Assembly: GCA_937907395.1 (NCBI GenBank)
Contig: CALCII010000022.1
Coordinates: 1 to 64,000, forward strand
Length of the DNA stretch: 64,000 bases
Direction of reading: 5' to 3'
Source of the DNA: an uncultured Chitinophagaceae bacterium
GTDB taxonomy: Bacteria; Bacteroidota; Bacteroidia; Chitinophagales; Chitinophagaceae
Shown: in pieces, positions 26,157 to 36,106 of the stretch
Numbering within the stretch: position 1 is the first letter of the stretch
Layout: the number at the start of each line of letters is the position of its first letter
Program-made: the position numbers and the translations under genes
Notes under the pieces: model-generated
Told to the model about the DNA's origin: nothing
The model's database searches: none
Seen by the model: the letters and a program-made list of their open reading frames with translations, nothing else

Positions 26157-27926
26157 ATGTCAAAACGGTTCGTTTTTATTGTTACCTTATCATTGTTTGC
26201 ATTCTTTGCAGATGCGCAATATTATTTCCGTGGTGAAATAAGAGATGTGCAGAAACAACCTCTCTCTAATGTACGTATGAACGTACAATCAACAAATGGA
26301 TTTTATTACAGTGGTTCAACAGGGGCTTTTGGAATACCTTCCTCTCTGTTAAAGGATAGTGTTACTTTATTCCTCAATGGTTATGAGGAAAAGAAAATTC
26401 TGTTAAGCAGCGATACATACAATGTTATTGAATTAAAACTCACAGCGCCGGGAACTGCAGCAAGAAAAAAGCAACTGCTTTCTGTTACGCAGGATAAAAC
26501 AGAAGCCGGATTTGTATGGTCATCAGCCGGAGGTGAAACGTATACACAGCAGGTTGAGAATACATTCAATCCCACAGCAGAATTTCCATCTACCAGTTTT
26601 GCATTGGATGTGGATAAGGCATCTTACAGCAACATCAGGCGATTTATCAATATGAATTCAGCAGTGCCAACAGATGCAGTTCGTATTGAAGAAATGCTCA
26701 ACTATTTTCCGCTTCCTTATAAACAGCCGCCACCGGGAAAAACCGTTTCGTTTGAATCAAAGATCACCGCATGTCCATGGAACAACATGCATCATCTGAT
26801 GTACATACGAATGCATGCGAAAAAAGTAAACTACGATCATCTTCCGCCAGCCAATCTTGTTTTATTAATTGACGTGAGTGGGTCTATGGATTTGCCCAAC
26901 CGGTTACCCTTATTAAAGACGGCATTCAGAATGATGGTGAAAAACCTCCGGCCTGTAGATACCATTTCCATAGTAGTATATGGTGGCACAGTAGGTGTGA
27001 TGTTGCAACCCACATCTGGTTTGTACCAGGAAAAAATTATGGGTGTGATCGATTCGCTGCAGGCGGGAGGAGATACGCCTGGAGAATCGGCATTGCGGAT
27101 GGCCTATAATATTGCGCATTCCAAATTTATCAAGGGTGGAAACAATCGCATCATTCTTGCAACAGATGGTGATTTTAATGTGGGTGAAATCAATGATGAA
27201 GCATTGGTGCAGTTAGTAACACAAAAACAACAAACGGGTATTTATCTCACCTGTTTAGGGGTTGGTATGGGCAATTACAAAGACTCCCGTTTGGAATTGC
27301 TGGCCAAAAAAGGAAATGGAAATTTTGCCTACCTGGATAATGTAATGGAAGCCGAAAAAGTATTGGTGACAGAATTGATGCAAACTTTATTTGCTGTGGC
27401 CGATGAAGCGTATCTCAATGTGAAATTCAATCCGAAATACATAAAGCAATACCGGTTGATTGGTTACGACAACCGGAAAGATGCACTGGCCGATTCTACC
27501 AGTTTATTAGAAGGTGGTGAAATTGGAACAGGCTATACTGTTACTGCTGTTTTTGAAATTGAACCCACTGGTGCTGTTGCAACGTCGGATGATTGGGTGG
27601 CAGATGCTGAGCTTAATTACCAGTTGCCCAACACCGAAAAGAAATTAAAAGAAACGTATTTCTGTCCGCAAAACTATTCTCCACTTTCAGAAGCTGATAG
27701 CTGCTATCGCTTTGCAACTGGTGTGGTATGGTTTGGACTTTTATTAAAACAATCGGCCAACCTACCCAAACCATCATGGGATGAATTCATAAAATTTCTG
27801 CCCACCTGTATCAATCCTGTTGATTACTGGCAGGCAGAAATGTTGCAATTGGCTAATAAGGCAAAACTCATTTATGAACCTGCTAAACGGAAAGGGTTTC
27901 TGAACCGTAAAAAAACAAGTGAATAA
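26157..27926 (+). CDS. Secreted von Willebrand factor A (VWA) domain protein, YfbK-like
   Basis: I take the ATG at 26157. The 589-residue product has a signal peptide (cleavage near FADAQ-YY). A short carboxypeptidase-regulatory-like beta domain follows (about 22-90). Next come the conserved YfbK/VWF-A N-terminal block (NTFNPTAEFPSTSFALDVDKASYSN and EMLNYFPL) and the VWA domain, with MIDAS residues DVSGSMD near 242, a later Thr in GGDTPGESAL, and ATDGDFNVGE. A DUF3520-like C-terminal region follows (YKQYRLIGYDNR pattern). It probably binds proteins via a divalent metal at the cell envelope. The convergent alpha-2-macroglobulin gene ends 7 bp away. Confidence 0.9.
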   Translation: MSKRFVFIVTLSLFAFFADAQYYFRGEIRDVQKQPLSNVRMNVQSTNGFYYSGSTGAFGIPSSLLKDSVTLFLNGYEEKKILLSSDTYNVIELKLTAPGTAARKKQLLSVTQDKTEAGFVWSSAGGETYTQQVENTFNPTAEFPSTSFALDVDKASYSNIRRFINMNSAVPTDAVRIEEMLNYFPLPYKQPPPGKTVSFESKITACPWNNMHHLMYIRMHAKKVNYDHLPPANLVLLIDVSGSMDLPNRLPLLKTAFRMMVKNLRPVDTISIVVYGGTVGVMLQPTSGLYQEKIMGVIDSLQAGGDTPGESALRMAYNIAHSKFIKGGNNRIILATDGDFNVGEINDEALVQLVTQKQQTGIYLTCLGVGMGNYKDSRLELLAKKGNGNFAYLDNVMEAEKVLVTELMQTLFAVADEAYLNVKFNPKYIKQYRLIGYDNRKDALADSTSLLEGGEIGTGYTVTAVFEIEPTGAVATSDDWVADAELNYQLPNTEKKLKETYFCPQNYSPLSEADSCYRFATGVVWFGLLLKQSANLPKPSWDEFIKFLPTCINPVDYWQAEMLQLANKAKLIYEPAKRKGFLNRKKTSE

Positions 27927-27933
27927 TATTTCA

Positions 27934-30900
27934 TTATTCCTGCTCAACTTTGATTCTCACTCCTTCGCTGTGACTGCTGAACTCAGGTGCATACATACAT
28001 TGAATGGTAGTAATACCCGCACTGTAATTTCCTGCATGTGTAACGAATAAAGGATATTCAAAAACATAGGTTCCTTTGTTTAACCAACTAAAGAAGAAAC
28101 TGGTGCTTGCATCTTTTGTACTTTCATAATAACCCAATCCGCCTTGCCACTTATAACCGCTTAATACATTCACCGGTTCCATACAGCTGGGACGCATATC
28201 TTTCATGTGCACATATTCTAGGTTTCTGTCTGCTGTTATTTCTATGCGCACTTTTATTTTAGTTCCCACTTTCAGGGCAGTCCCTTCTTCAACAGGAACA
28301 AGCACTATGCCGGTTCTGGTATTTTGTTCAATGAAATATTGTTTCTTAACGATAAGTGGAGAATTAGCATTGGTAATTTTATCCAGGTTTTCAAAATACT
28401 GCCAGTAAGCAGCACCCCAGGTTGGTAGTTTGCTGCTCTTGCTTTCTGCACCTGAAACAGTAACTGTAATTTCTCCCATTTCGTTCTTGATAAAAGGAGC
28501 TTCCACTGTTTGTTTAAAATAGCCGGTTCCTCCTTCTGTTTTATTGGTATTAGTGCTGAATGTTTGTGTACCTGCTTTGATTTCTGCAACCGGTTCCATT
28601 TCAATCCATGAATCTCCATTCATCAGTAAAGCAAAACAAGCCGATGCTGTGGCAACTGTTGATGACCAGCTTTGCGTTTGTTTTTGTTTCAGAAGCCATG
28701 TTTTCAAATCAGCTACTGCATTCATATCACCTGCTACTTCGCCAAACACTTCTATCATTAGCGATTGTGCTTCTACTGGTGCTTCATGCCAGTAATATCC
28801 TCTTGTGAAATCTTTAAAATACATTCCCATTTCTTCAGATACCAATGCATTTTCTTTCAGCGATTTTACAATCGCATTTGCAGTTTTTACTTCATTATTG
28901 CGTTTCAATACAAGGGCAATCATTCCCTGCATATACCTGCTTTGTTTCAACCAGTTTTGTTTTGACTGCTTGAGATAATACTGGTATGCAACGGATGCCT
29001 CATTACTTACGGGAAGTTGCGGAAAGAAACTTCTCATGTAGAGATACTGTATCTGTGTTGCGGTAAGGTTGTTATTCTTAAGGTTGATTCTATTCTTTTT
29101 GAGATAGTCATAGTCTTCTTTGATCTTCGCATCAAGAAATGACATTGCAGCCGATACTATCTGATCGATCTTAGCTTCTGCACCTGTAGGAATTGCATTC
29201 ATCTTTTTTAACTGGCCAATACCTGTGATGATGTATTGGGTGATATAACGATCATCCGGCCCGCCTTTAAACCAGGGAAAACCACCTCCGGAAGATTGCA
29301 TCTCTGAAAGTTTGTTGATCGTTTGCTCCAGTTGCTGATTCATACGCAACATGTCAAACAGAAGCGCAATATTTTTCTTTTGTTGTTCTTCTGATTTTGC
29401 TTCCAGTACCCAGGGAGTTTCTTCAAGTAAAATGGATTTTAATTCTTCATTCTTTTGCAGGTTGCTAATTAAAGCAGCACTGTCCAGATGTTTCCATTGT
29501 TCAAACACGGTACGAATCTTAGGAAGCTTTGCTGTGATATGACTGGCAAGTGCATTGGCAAAGAAGCGGTTCCATGTTTGCTCTGCACATTCATAAGGAT
29601 ATTCCATGAGGTAGGGCAGAGCCTGTACCGCATACCAAACAGGATTGCTGGTGAATTCAACCGTGAAACGATGGTGTGTCAAGGTTTCACTGTTATTATT
29701 TATCAGTTTATCAAATCGGAAGGTTTTTGTTTGATTGCCACGAACAGGTAGTGGTAACGTTTCTGTTACAAGCATTCTGTTTGTCAGAACAGGTAACGTG
29801 TTTTCTTCTCCATCTCCAACTGCTTTTACCATTCCGCCCTGCGGTGTTCCCTTAGCAATGATTCGATAGGTGAGTGCATCGTTAAAATTATAAGGCACTT
29901 CGGTGCGGAAAGTTACAGCAATGCTTTGTCCGGCTCCAACAGTAAAATGTTGCAGTTGAAATGTATTCTGAAACCAACCATCAACGGGTTGCATGGTGGA
30001 AGTGTTGAAAAGTTGCAACGCAGTTTGACCTGTGATTTCTTTCTCAGTCAGATTGGTGATTTTAGCCGTGAATTCAAAGCGGTCTCCTTCACGCAAAAAA
30101 CGGGGAGCAAATGTTTGTACCATCAGCTCTTTCTGTGTTACCACCGATTGTTCAGTTAATCCCATCTGCATGTCTTTGGTGTGCCCGAACAACAGCCACT
30201 TCCATTTGGTAAGTGACTCCGGCATTGTAAAACGGAATCTGATTTTTCCTGTGGAATCGGTTCTCAGATCCGGAAAAAAGAAAGCTGTTTCAGTAAAGTT
30301 TTTTCGGATTTGAATATTTTCACTAGGTCCAGAGTTATTCTGTTGTTTACTCATCGTAGAGTCCTTTGCAATGCCTTCTTTGACTGGCTTATTATGAGTT
30401 ATAACAACTTCTGATAATGAACCATTGGCATCTGATTTTGCCATTGCCATTTTTGCCATCCGTTTAGGTCCGTATCCAATCTCGAGTAAATTGGAATTAT
30501 TTAGCGATAACAACTCATCATATCGTTTGTCGAATGATTTCCATTCTCTGTCGTTCCATTCCCTGCTTTGTGAATGAATCATTTCAAATCCCCCTGCGGT
30601 CCAGTTGATATAAAGTCCTTTAACCGGAAACAAATCTGGCTTTTGCCATTGATGATTTTTAAACTGGTCCAGTGACGCATCATACATAGAGGTTAGTAAC
30701 TCAGCTGCTAGTTTTTCCCCTTTTTTGCCTGTGATGGTTACCGTCCATTCTTCTTTGCTTCCGGGCAATGTTTTGTTACGGAAAGTTTCCAATTGAATGT
30801 TAAGTTCTTTATTGCTCCATGGTACAGCAATGTTCCTGGAGAAATAAAAGAACCGGTTGTTTTTTACAAATGCATAGGTAAATCCGATTCCGCCACGGTC

Positions 30901-33900
30901 TGTCTCTTTGATAACCTGGCTTATTGTTTTGGCATTATTATTCAGTTTATGATACTGCAGATTTTTATCGGTTCCTTGCTGTATGATTATTACATCATTT
31001 GCACTGCTTCCAAAACTGATGGTAGCTGCCTGGCCTGGTTCTGTTGTTTGAGTTGATGGAAGGTTCCATACATAGGCTGGCGATACAGGCGCCATCGTTT
31101 TGCTATTCACCAATTCTACATAAGCCTGGTCTTTCACTTCGTTGCCGTCCTGATCATAACTGGTTGCCTCAATTACATACCATCCTTCTGTAAATTTTGT
31201 TTGTCCGAAACCAAAAGTGCCATCCGCTTTTGTACTGTCTGTTTTTTCAAATACTTTTTCTTTTCGTTCCCAGCTTTCCTTCTGGGATTCATTGTTGTAT
31301 TCGTCATTAGGAAACAGTGACTGGTACTCTCTCCAATCAATGATAAACTGATCTGGCTGGTCCCAGTATCGTTCACGAATGAGACGATCAGGTGCAGCCA
31401 GTTTGAACATACGTACTGCAACTTTTGTTTTCACATAAACACCCATTGTATTCTGCGTGGTAATGGAAACAGATTTCAAACTTTCGGCAGTGAGCATTCC
31501 ATTTTGTGGAATTTGCACAGAAATCTGCATTGATTTATAGGATACGGCAATCTGTGTTTCTCCGGTTCTCGTTTCACCATTCAGATCTGTAATATCGGCT
31601 GTAACTGTATATTCAAATACAGGTTCTACTGCTTTATTGATAGTGTTGTCGGGTATTGCTGTAAATGCTACTTCAAAACTTCCATCTTCTTTCGTTTTGG
31701 TAGTTCCATTGGTTATGATTTGTGATGATGCATTTGGCCATCCCCATTTCCAACAGAGCCATGGATAGGGGAAACGGGCTTTCCGCTCTACACGATAGGT
31801 TACTTTGGCACCTGCAATCATATTACCGGCGTACGCTTTTGCAATTCCTTTCAACGAGATTGTTTCGTTAATGCGGAATGTGTTTTTTACCGGTTCATAT
31901 TCCACATAAAACTGCGGGCGTTTGTATTCTTCCACAGAAAAGTAAGCCGTGGCATCTGTTTCTTCATCAGCGATATGATAGTTGCCATTGAGTTTTCCTT
32001 TGGGTAAAGTAAACGTTCCGGAGAAAGAACCAAATTCGTTGCTGGTAACGGTTAATGAATCCACCACTTCCCCGTTAGCATCGTAAAGTGAAATTGCAGA
32101 GGTTGCATTTTCCACCACTTTTACTTTTCCAGTAATAGCATCTTTAGTAGTGAGTATTCCTTTAAAGAAAACGGTTTGTCCGGGTCTGTAGATGGAACGG
32201 TCTGTAAAGAAAAACAACCGGCGGTTCTTTACCTCATCTCTTTCTTCCTGTGTAGCTCCATAGACGTAATTATAAACTCTGTCTGTCAGGTGCAGCACAT
32301 CTGTCCCATACTTTACTTCCACTGTTTGGTTGTTGTAGTAAGTATTGGTCTTGTTTCTCATCCGTATCAATCCCTGCTGATTGGTAAACTGTGTTTCCTT
32401 TTTGATGGAAACATATTTCCGGAGATTGTTATCATATTCTCTGTTCCAGAAGGTAACCTGAACATTTGCAAGTGGTGAACCTGTTTCCCGGTGCAGGACA
32501 ATTAAGTTGTCGCCACTGTATATCCACGCAATATTGCTTACATGAATATATTGTACAGCCATGAGGTTTTTATTGAGATCAAAATTATCCGTGGCACTTA
32601 CAAGGATCGCATAGTTGCCTTCGGGAAGTGCATTGATCTTAATTTCGGTTTTGTGTGGCTGATAATCATCTGTTGCCGGAAGTGTGTAATCTGCTTTCTG
32701 AACAACAGGAAGAGTGGTCATCTTTTTCCAATAGGAATCTTCCCATCTGCTCTCATCTTCGTTTCCTGCTTCATTTATTTTTACAATTCGTATCCATACC
32801 CGTTTTGTATTTCTGTATTCAATTAATGTACGGAATGGTTTACCAGGCAGATTTACTTTTTCTGAAACCAGGTTGATTCTTTTTTCCTGTATTCCCTGTA
32901 TAAGATTGTAACAGTTTGTTTTTCCTTCGCTCTCTTCTGTTTGTTCCAGTATCCTGTTACAGAGTTCGATTGCTTTTGTATAATAATTCCTGGGATTAGT
33001 TTCGTCATTCCCTTTGTGTTTTTTGAAATCATAGGTGCCTGCATAATCTGCATAATCATTTGCTAACAGAAATGCAGCTTGAGAAACAACGGGCTGGTAA
33101 TTGTATTGATTTAATAAATGGGTGAAGGCGTTTTGATACAGTTTGTTTTTTTCGGGAGAAGTGGAATACCGGTTCACAAACTGGATCCGCCTTAGATCGG
33201 CATCAATAAGTGCCGCAGGATTTTTATCTGTAATATGAAACGAAAGAAGTTGCTGGTACAGGAGCAATGCCTTGTGATGTAAAGAATTGGAATCGTTGGT
33301 ATCCAGCTTCAGTTTTATAAAATCGGCAACAGGATCAAATGCGCCGGCCATATGAATCTCGAATGTATCGGCAGGTTTGGTAATTTCGTTTTCATCAGAT
33401 TCAAAGTAATCGATAGCACGATGTACCAGCAGATCAAACAAAGTAGGACGTAAGGAACGCATGTTTCCTTTTGTAATAATTACATCAAATGTTTCCAGTT
33501 TTGTTTGTTGCAGCAATGTTTGTTGACTGATAGATTGAAGATAAAGTGATGAAATTTTCTGATGCAGATCGGTGATGGTCCATGTGTTGATATCATCTTT
33601 CTTAAAAGAAACTGTATTTGTACGGTCATACAATTTCCATCGGTTACTTTGAAGGTAATCAAGATAGGCTTCTGCCAGCAGGCTTGTAATTATTGCATGC
33701 GCAGCTCCTTCGGTTGAAGCTTGTTCTTTTTCTAATTCATGAATAGATAAGAGGGCGCCATCTTCTTCTTTTTCTTTACGCAACGTAATTGTGTATAACA
33801 GAGACTTTATTATTTGCGATTCGTTCTTATCTTTTTTCGCTTGTAAATAAATTTGCTGTACTTCTTTCAGTGCCGATTCGGTTAAGCCTTGTTTTGTAAA

Positions 33901-34011
33901 CAGATCATCGGCTTTTTTCCATGCGGCTTCATAATTGAAACCGGGTTGTGCATTTGTCATAGTAGAGAAAATAAAAATAAAGAAGTTAGCTATCAGGAAT
34001 CGCTTCATCAT
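27934..34011 (-). CDS. Alpha-2-macroglobulin family protein with thioester motif
   Basis: The 2025-residue product begins with a signal peptide (cleavage near MTNAQ-PG). An N-terminal helical/TPR-like region follows (to about 400), then macroglobulin (MG) beta domains, including the FFTDRSIYRPGQTVFFKG motif typical of the MG2 region. The bait-region/A2M part carries DLRTDSTGKIRFRFTMPESLTKWKW, and the thioester motif CAEQ is at residues 1475-1478 in YPYECAEQTWNRFF. A long alpha-alpha toroid and receptor-binding-like C-terminal domain follow. Such proteins trap attacking proteases covalently. Bacterial versions often pair with penicillin-binding protein PbpC, but no pbpC is adjacent here. It has no obvious lipobox, so it is periplasmic or surface-exposed. 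Confidence 0.93.
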   Translation of the reverse strand: MMKRFLIANFFIFIFSTMTNAQPGFNYEAAWKKADDLFTKQGLTESALKEVQQIYLQAKKDKNESQIIKSLLYTITLRKEKEEDGALLSIHELEKEQASTEGAAHAIITSLLAEAYLDYLQSNRWKLYDRTNTVSFKKDDINTWTITDLHQKISSLYLQSISQQTLLQQTKLETFDVIITKGNMRSLRPTLFDLLVHRAIDYFESDENEITKPADTFEIHMAGAFDPVADFIKLKLDTNDSNSLHHKALLLYQQLLSFHITDKNPAALIDADLRRIQFVNRYSTSPEKNKLYQNAFTHLLNQYNYQPVVSQAAFLLANDYADYAGTYDFKKHKGNDETNPRNYYTKAIELCNRILEQTEESEGKTNCYNLIQGIQEKRINLVSEKVNLPGKPFRTLIEYRNTKRVWIRIVKINEAGNEDESRWEDSYWKKMTTLPVVQKADYTLPATDDYQPHKTEIKINALPEGNYAILVSATDNFDLNKNLMAVQYIHVSNIAWIYSGDNLIVLHRETGSPLANVQVTFWNREYDNNLRKYVSIKKETQFTNQQGLIRMRNKTNTYYNNQTVEVKYGTDVLHLTDRVYNYVYGATQEERDEVKNRRLFFFTDRSIYRPGQTVFFKGILTTKDAITGKVKVVENATSAISLYDANGEVVDSLTVTSNEFGSFSGTFTLPKGKLNGNYHIADEETDATAYFSVEEYKRPQFYVEYEPVKNTFRINETISLKGIAKAYAGNMIAGAKVTYRVERKARFPYPWLCWKWGWPNASSQIITNGTTKTKEDGSFEVAFTAIPDNTINKAVEPVFEYTVTADITDLNGETRTGETQIAVSYKSMQISVQIPQNGMLTAESLKSVSITTQNTMGVYVKTKVAVRMFKLAAPDRLIRERYWDQPDQFIIDWREYQSLFPNDEYNNESQKESWERKEKVFEKTDSTKADGTFGFGQTKFTEGWYVIEATSYDQDGNEVKDQAYVELVNSKTMAPVSPAYVWNLPSTQTTEPGQAATISFGSSANDVIIIQQGTDKNLQYHKLNNNAKTISQVIKETDRGGIGFTYAFVKNNRFFYFSRNIAVPWSNKELNIQLETFRNKTLPGSKEEWTVTITGKKGEKLAAELLTSMYDASLDQFKNHQWQKPDLFPVKGLYINWTAGGFEMIHSQSREWNDREWKSFDKRYDELLSLNNSNLLEIGYGPKRMAKMAMAKSDANGSLSEVVITHNKPVKEGIAKDSTMSKQQNNSGPSENIQIRKNFTETAFFFPDLRTDSTGKIRFRFTMPESLTKWKWLLFGHTKDMQMGLTEQSVVTQKELMVQTFAPRFLREGDRFEFTAKITNLTEKEITGQTALQLFNTSTMQPVDGWFQNTFQLQHFTVGAGQSIAVTFRTEVPYNFNDALTYRIIAKGTPQGGMVKAVGDGEENTLPVLTNRMLVTETLPLPVRGNQTKTFRFDKLINNNSETLTHHRFTVEFTSNPVWYAVQALPYLMEYPYECAEQTWNRFFANALASHITAKLPKIRTVFEQWKHLDSAALISNLQKNEELKSILLEETPWVLEAKSEEQQKKNIALLFDMLRMNQQLEQTINKLSEMQSSGGGFPWFKGGPDDRYITQYIITGIGQLKKMNAIPTGAEAKIDQIVSAAMSFLDAKIKEDYDYLKKNRINLKNNNLTATQIQYLYMRSFFPQLPVSNEASVAYQYYLKQSKQNWLKQSRYMQGMIALVLKRNNEVKTANAIVKSLKENALVSEEMGMYFKDFTRGYYWHEAPVEAQSLMIEVFGEVAGDMNAVADLKTWLLKQKQTQSWSSTVATASACFALLMNGDSWIEMEPVAEIKAGTQTFSTNTNKTEGGTGYFKQTVEAPFIKNEMGEITVTVSGAESKSSKLPTWGAAYWQYFENLDKITNANSPLIVKKQYFIEQNTRTGIVLVPVEEGTALKVGTKIKVRIEITADRNLEYVHMKDMRPSCMEPVNVLSGYKWQGGLGYYESTKDASTSFFFSWLNKGTYVFEYPLFVTHAGNYSAGITTIQCMYAPEFSSHSEGVRIKVEQE

Positions 34012-34193
34012 GTGCTTCTATTTAACTGTAAGGTATAAAGATTCGGTAAGGTAAAGATGCAGAAAGAAACCATTTTGCATATACCGTTATCCACTGATTT
34101 TGAGCACACAATGAGAAAGGTAAAAACCCTTTAACGAATCTTTAATACTTCGGTTTTAAATTCTGGCACGCCTTTCGAATCTGTATAGAAAAC

Positions 34194-34201
34194 AAAGGAG
34201 G
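34194..34201 (+). promoter_or_regulatory. Perfect Shine-Dalgarno sequence before the DUF4476 gene
   Basis: AAAGGAGG lies 4 bp before the ATG at 34206. Bacteroidota genes rarely have strong Shine-Dalgarno sequences, and I saw no comparable one before the other genes here. Confidence 0.7.
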
Positions 34202-34205
34202 TTTT

Positions 34206-34994
34206 ATGAAAGCAATCTTTACACTTATTTCAGTTTTGTTTTTCTCAGTTGTGGCAATGGCAGGAAGAGACCAGGCACGTTTATCTGTTACCAGTCTGAC
34301 TCAACGCCCTGTACGTGTGTTGATAGATGGTCGCCAGGTAAATGAATACAATGGTGTGATTCGCATTGATGACCTCAGACCCGGACGACACAGAATTGAA
34401 ATTTACAACAGTTTGCGTCGTGACAGGAATGATAATTGGGGCATGGGCAACAACCAGGGACAGGCTATTTACAACAGTTATATCAATCTTCGTCCGGGTA
34501 CTTATACAGATATTATTGTTAGCCGCTCCGGCCGGGTGTTTGTAGATGAACTGGGTTATGATGATTATTATCAAAGCGGTGGCTGGAACAATGGTAATAA
34601 TAACGGTGGCTGGAATAATGGCCATAATAATGGCGGCTGGAATAATGGTAACAATAATGGAGGTTGGAATAATGGCGGTGGAAATGGCAATAATTGGTTG
34701 CAGGCAATGGATAACAATAGCTTTCAACAATTAAAGCGTTCTGTGCAGAATGAAAGTTTTGACAACAATAAACTGGAAATGCTCAAAAATGCACTTACCA
34801 GAAATGCAGTTTCTTCCAACCAGGTTCGTGAACTGATGCAACTGATGAGTTTTGAAAACAACAAACTGGAGCTTGCAAAGTATGCGTATCGTTATACTGT
34901 AGACAGAAACAATTACTTTATTGTAAACGATGCGTTCAGTTTCAGCAACAGCCGCAGTGAATTGAATAAGTACATAGCTGGTTATAATGATTAA
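34206..34994 (+). CDS. Secreted DUF4476 protein with Gly-Trp-Asn repeat
   Basis: The 262-residue product has a signal peptide (cleavage near AMAGR). An N-terminal beta-rich PEGA-like domain follows (VRVLIDGRQVNEY, LRPGRHRIEIYN). Next come a low-complexity stretch of four 9-residue units GGWNNGxNN (about 125-160) and a C-terminal DUF4476 helical domain (about 165-262), recognisable by the repeated SFDNNKLEMLKNAL / SFENNKLELAKYAY pattern. DUF4476 has no known activity. The protein is probably abundant or tightly expressed, since it has a perfect Shine-Dalgarno and a strong terminator. It is divergent from the alpha-2-macroglobulin gene. Confidence 0.85.
   Translation: MKAIFTLISVLFFSVVAMAGRDQARLSVTSLTQRPVRVLIDGRQVNEYNGVIRIDDLRPGRHRIEIYNSLRRDRNDNWGMGNNQGQAIYNSYINLRPGTYTDIIVSRSGRVFVDELGYDDYYQSGGWNNGNNNGGWNNGHNNGGWNNGNNNGGWNNGGGNGNNWLQAMDNNSFQQLKRSVQNESFDNNKLEMLKNALTRNAVSSNQVRELMQLMSFENNKLELAKYAYRYTVDRNNYFIVNDAFSFSNSRSELNKYIAGYND
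34578..34685 (+). repeat. 27-bp tandem repeat encoding GGWNNGxNN (four units)
   Basis: Units lie at 34578-34604, 34605-34631, 34632-34658 and 34659-34685, the last diverging at its end. The period is exactly nine codons, so changes in copy number would keep the frame. Confidence 0.9.
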
Positions 34995-35015
34995 GGGTTA
35001 GGTTTTGAAGCATGA

Positions 35016-35042
35016 AGGCCCCGCAATGATGCGGGGCTTTCT
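35016..35042 (+). terminator. Terminator of the DUF4476 gene
   Basis: GCCCCGCA (35018-35025) pairs perfectly with TGCGGGGC (35030-35037) around loop ATGA, followed by TTTC. It lies 23 bp after the stop codon. Confidence 0.8.
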
Positions 35043-35054
35043 GTTGGAATGATT

Positions 35055-35083
35055 AAAAAAATCCCGCCGGTCAGCGGGATTTT
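35055..35083 (-). terminator. Terminator of sucD
   Basis: A perfect 10-bp stem (35058-35067 with 35074-35083) has GC core ATCCCGC/GCGGGAT. On the minus strand it is followed by a run of seven T. It lies 18 bp after the sucD stop, back to back with the DUF4476 terminator. Confidence 0.85.
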
Positions 35084-35100
35084 CTATTGCTCTTTAAAGA

Positions 35101-35973
35101 TTATTTCTTCAGAATAGCTGCCATTGTTTTACCAATATCAGCAGGACTGGCAACAACATGAATTCCACAGTCTGCCATGATTTTCATTTTAGCCTCTGCA
35201 GTATCTTCTGCACCACCAATGATGGCACCTGCATGGCCCATACGGCGACCGGGAGGAGCTGTTTGTCCGGCAATAAATCCAACCACAGGTTTCTTAGGAT
35301 TTTCTTTATACCAACGGGCAGCTTCGGCTTCCATACCACCACCAATTTCACCAATCATCACCACAGCTTCTGTTTCTTCATCATTCATAAACAGTTCCAT
35401 CACTTCTTTTGTGGTGGTTCCAATGATGGGGTCACCACCAATACCAACAGCTGTACTAACACCCAATCCGGCTTTTGCCACCTGGTCGGCTGCTTCATAT
35501 GTAAGCGTACCGCTTTTTGAAACAATGCCTACACGGCCTTTCTTGAAAACAAAACCGGGCATAATACCCACTTTACTTTCGCCGGCTGTAATCACACCAG
35601 GACAGTTTGGTCCGATCAATCTTGTATTGGTTCCTTGCAGGTAATGCTTGGCTTTAATCATATCCTGTACAGGAATTCCTTCTGTAATACAAACAACCAG
35701 TTCAATTCCTGCATTTGCAGCTTCCATAATTGCATCGGCAGCAAATGCCGGTGGTACAAAAATGATACTCACATTGGCGCCGGTTGTTTTTACTGCATCA
35801 TAAACAGTGTTGAAAACAGGGCGATCCAGATGAGATGTGCCGCCTTTTCCTGGTGTAACACCACCTACCACATTGGTTCCGTATTCAATCATTTGGGTTG
35901 CGTGAAAAGTACCTTCACTGCCTGTAAATCCCTGAACGATGATTTTTGAATTTTTATTTACAAGAATGCTCAT
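35101..35973 (-). CDS. sucD: Succinyl-CoA synthetase alpha subunit
   Basis: The 290-residue product matches SucD throughout: CoA-binding VQGFTGSEGTFHA (about 13-25), GGVTPGKGG, IGPNCPGV, and the phosphorylated active-site His247 in GRRMGHAGAI. With the beta subunit SucC it converts succinyl-CoA to succinate with ATP or GTP formation in the TCA cycle. sucC is not adjacent. In many Bacteroidota the two subunits are encoded apart. The gene is flanked by its own TAnnTTTG promoter box and a strong terminator, so it appears monocistronic. Confidence 0.97.
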   Translation of the reverse strand: MSILVNKNSKIIVQGFTGSEGTFHATQMIEYGTNVVGGVTPGKGGTSHLDRPVFNTVYDAVKTTGANVSIIFVPPAFAADAIMEAANAGIELVVCITEGIPVQDMIKAKHYLQGTNTRLIGPNCPGVITAGESKVGIMPGFVFKKGRVGIVSKSGTLTYEAADQVAKAGLGVSTAVGIGGDPIIGTTTKEVMELFMNDEETEAVVMIGEIGGGMEAEAARWYKENPKKPVVGFIAGQTAPPGRRMGHAGAIIGGAEDTAEAKMKIMADCGIHVVASPADIGKTMAAILKK

Positions 35974-35993
35974 AAGACTGCTTTAAAGTGGTG

Positions 35994-36001
35994 CAAAGAT
36001 A
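35994..36001 (-). promoter_or_regulatory. Candidate -7 box (TATCTTTG) for sucD
   Basis: An exact TAnnTTTG match on the minus strand, 20 bp before the sucD start codon. Confidence 0.55.
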
Positions 36002-36106
36002 GGGCAGTAAGGGCTAAGATCGGGAGAATAACGAATCTGAATTTCAGGATTTATAACAGTCTGGCGGAAATTGGCTGTCATGGGTTGCCGTTAGGCGGAT
36101 ATTATC

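Noticed and set aside
27921..27939. GAATAAT ... ATTATTC inverted repeat between the convergent VWA and A2M genes as a bidirectional terminator
   Set aside because: The stem is 7 bp and only A/T with one G/C pair, too weak to call.
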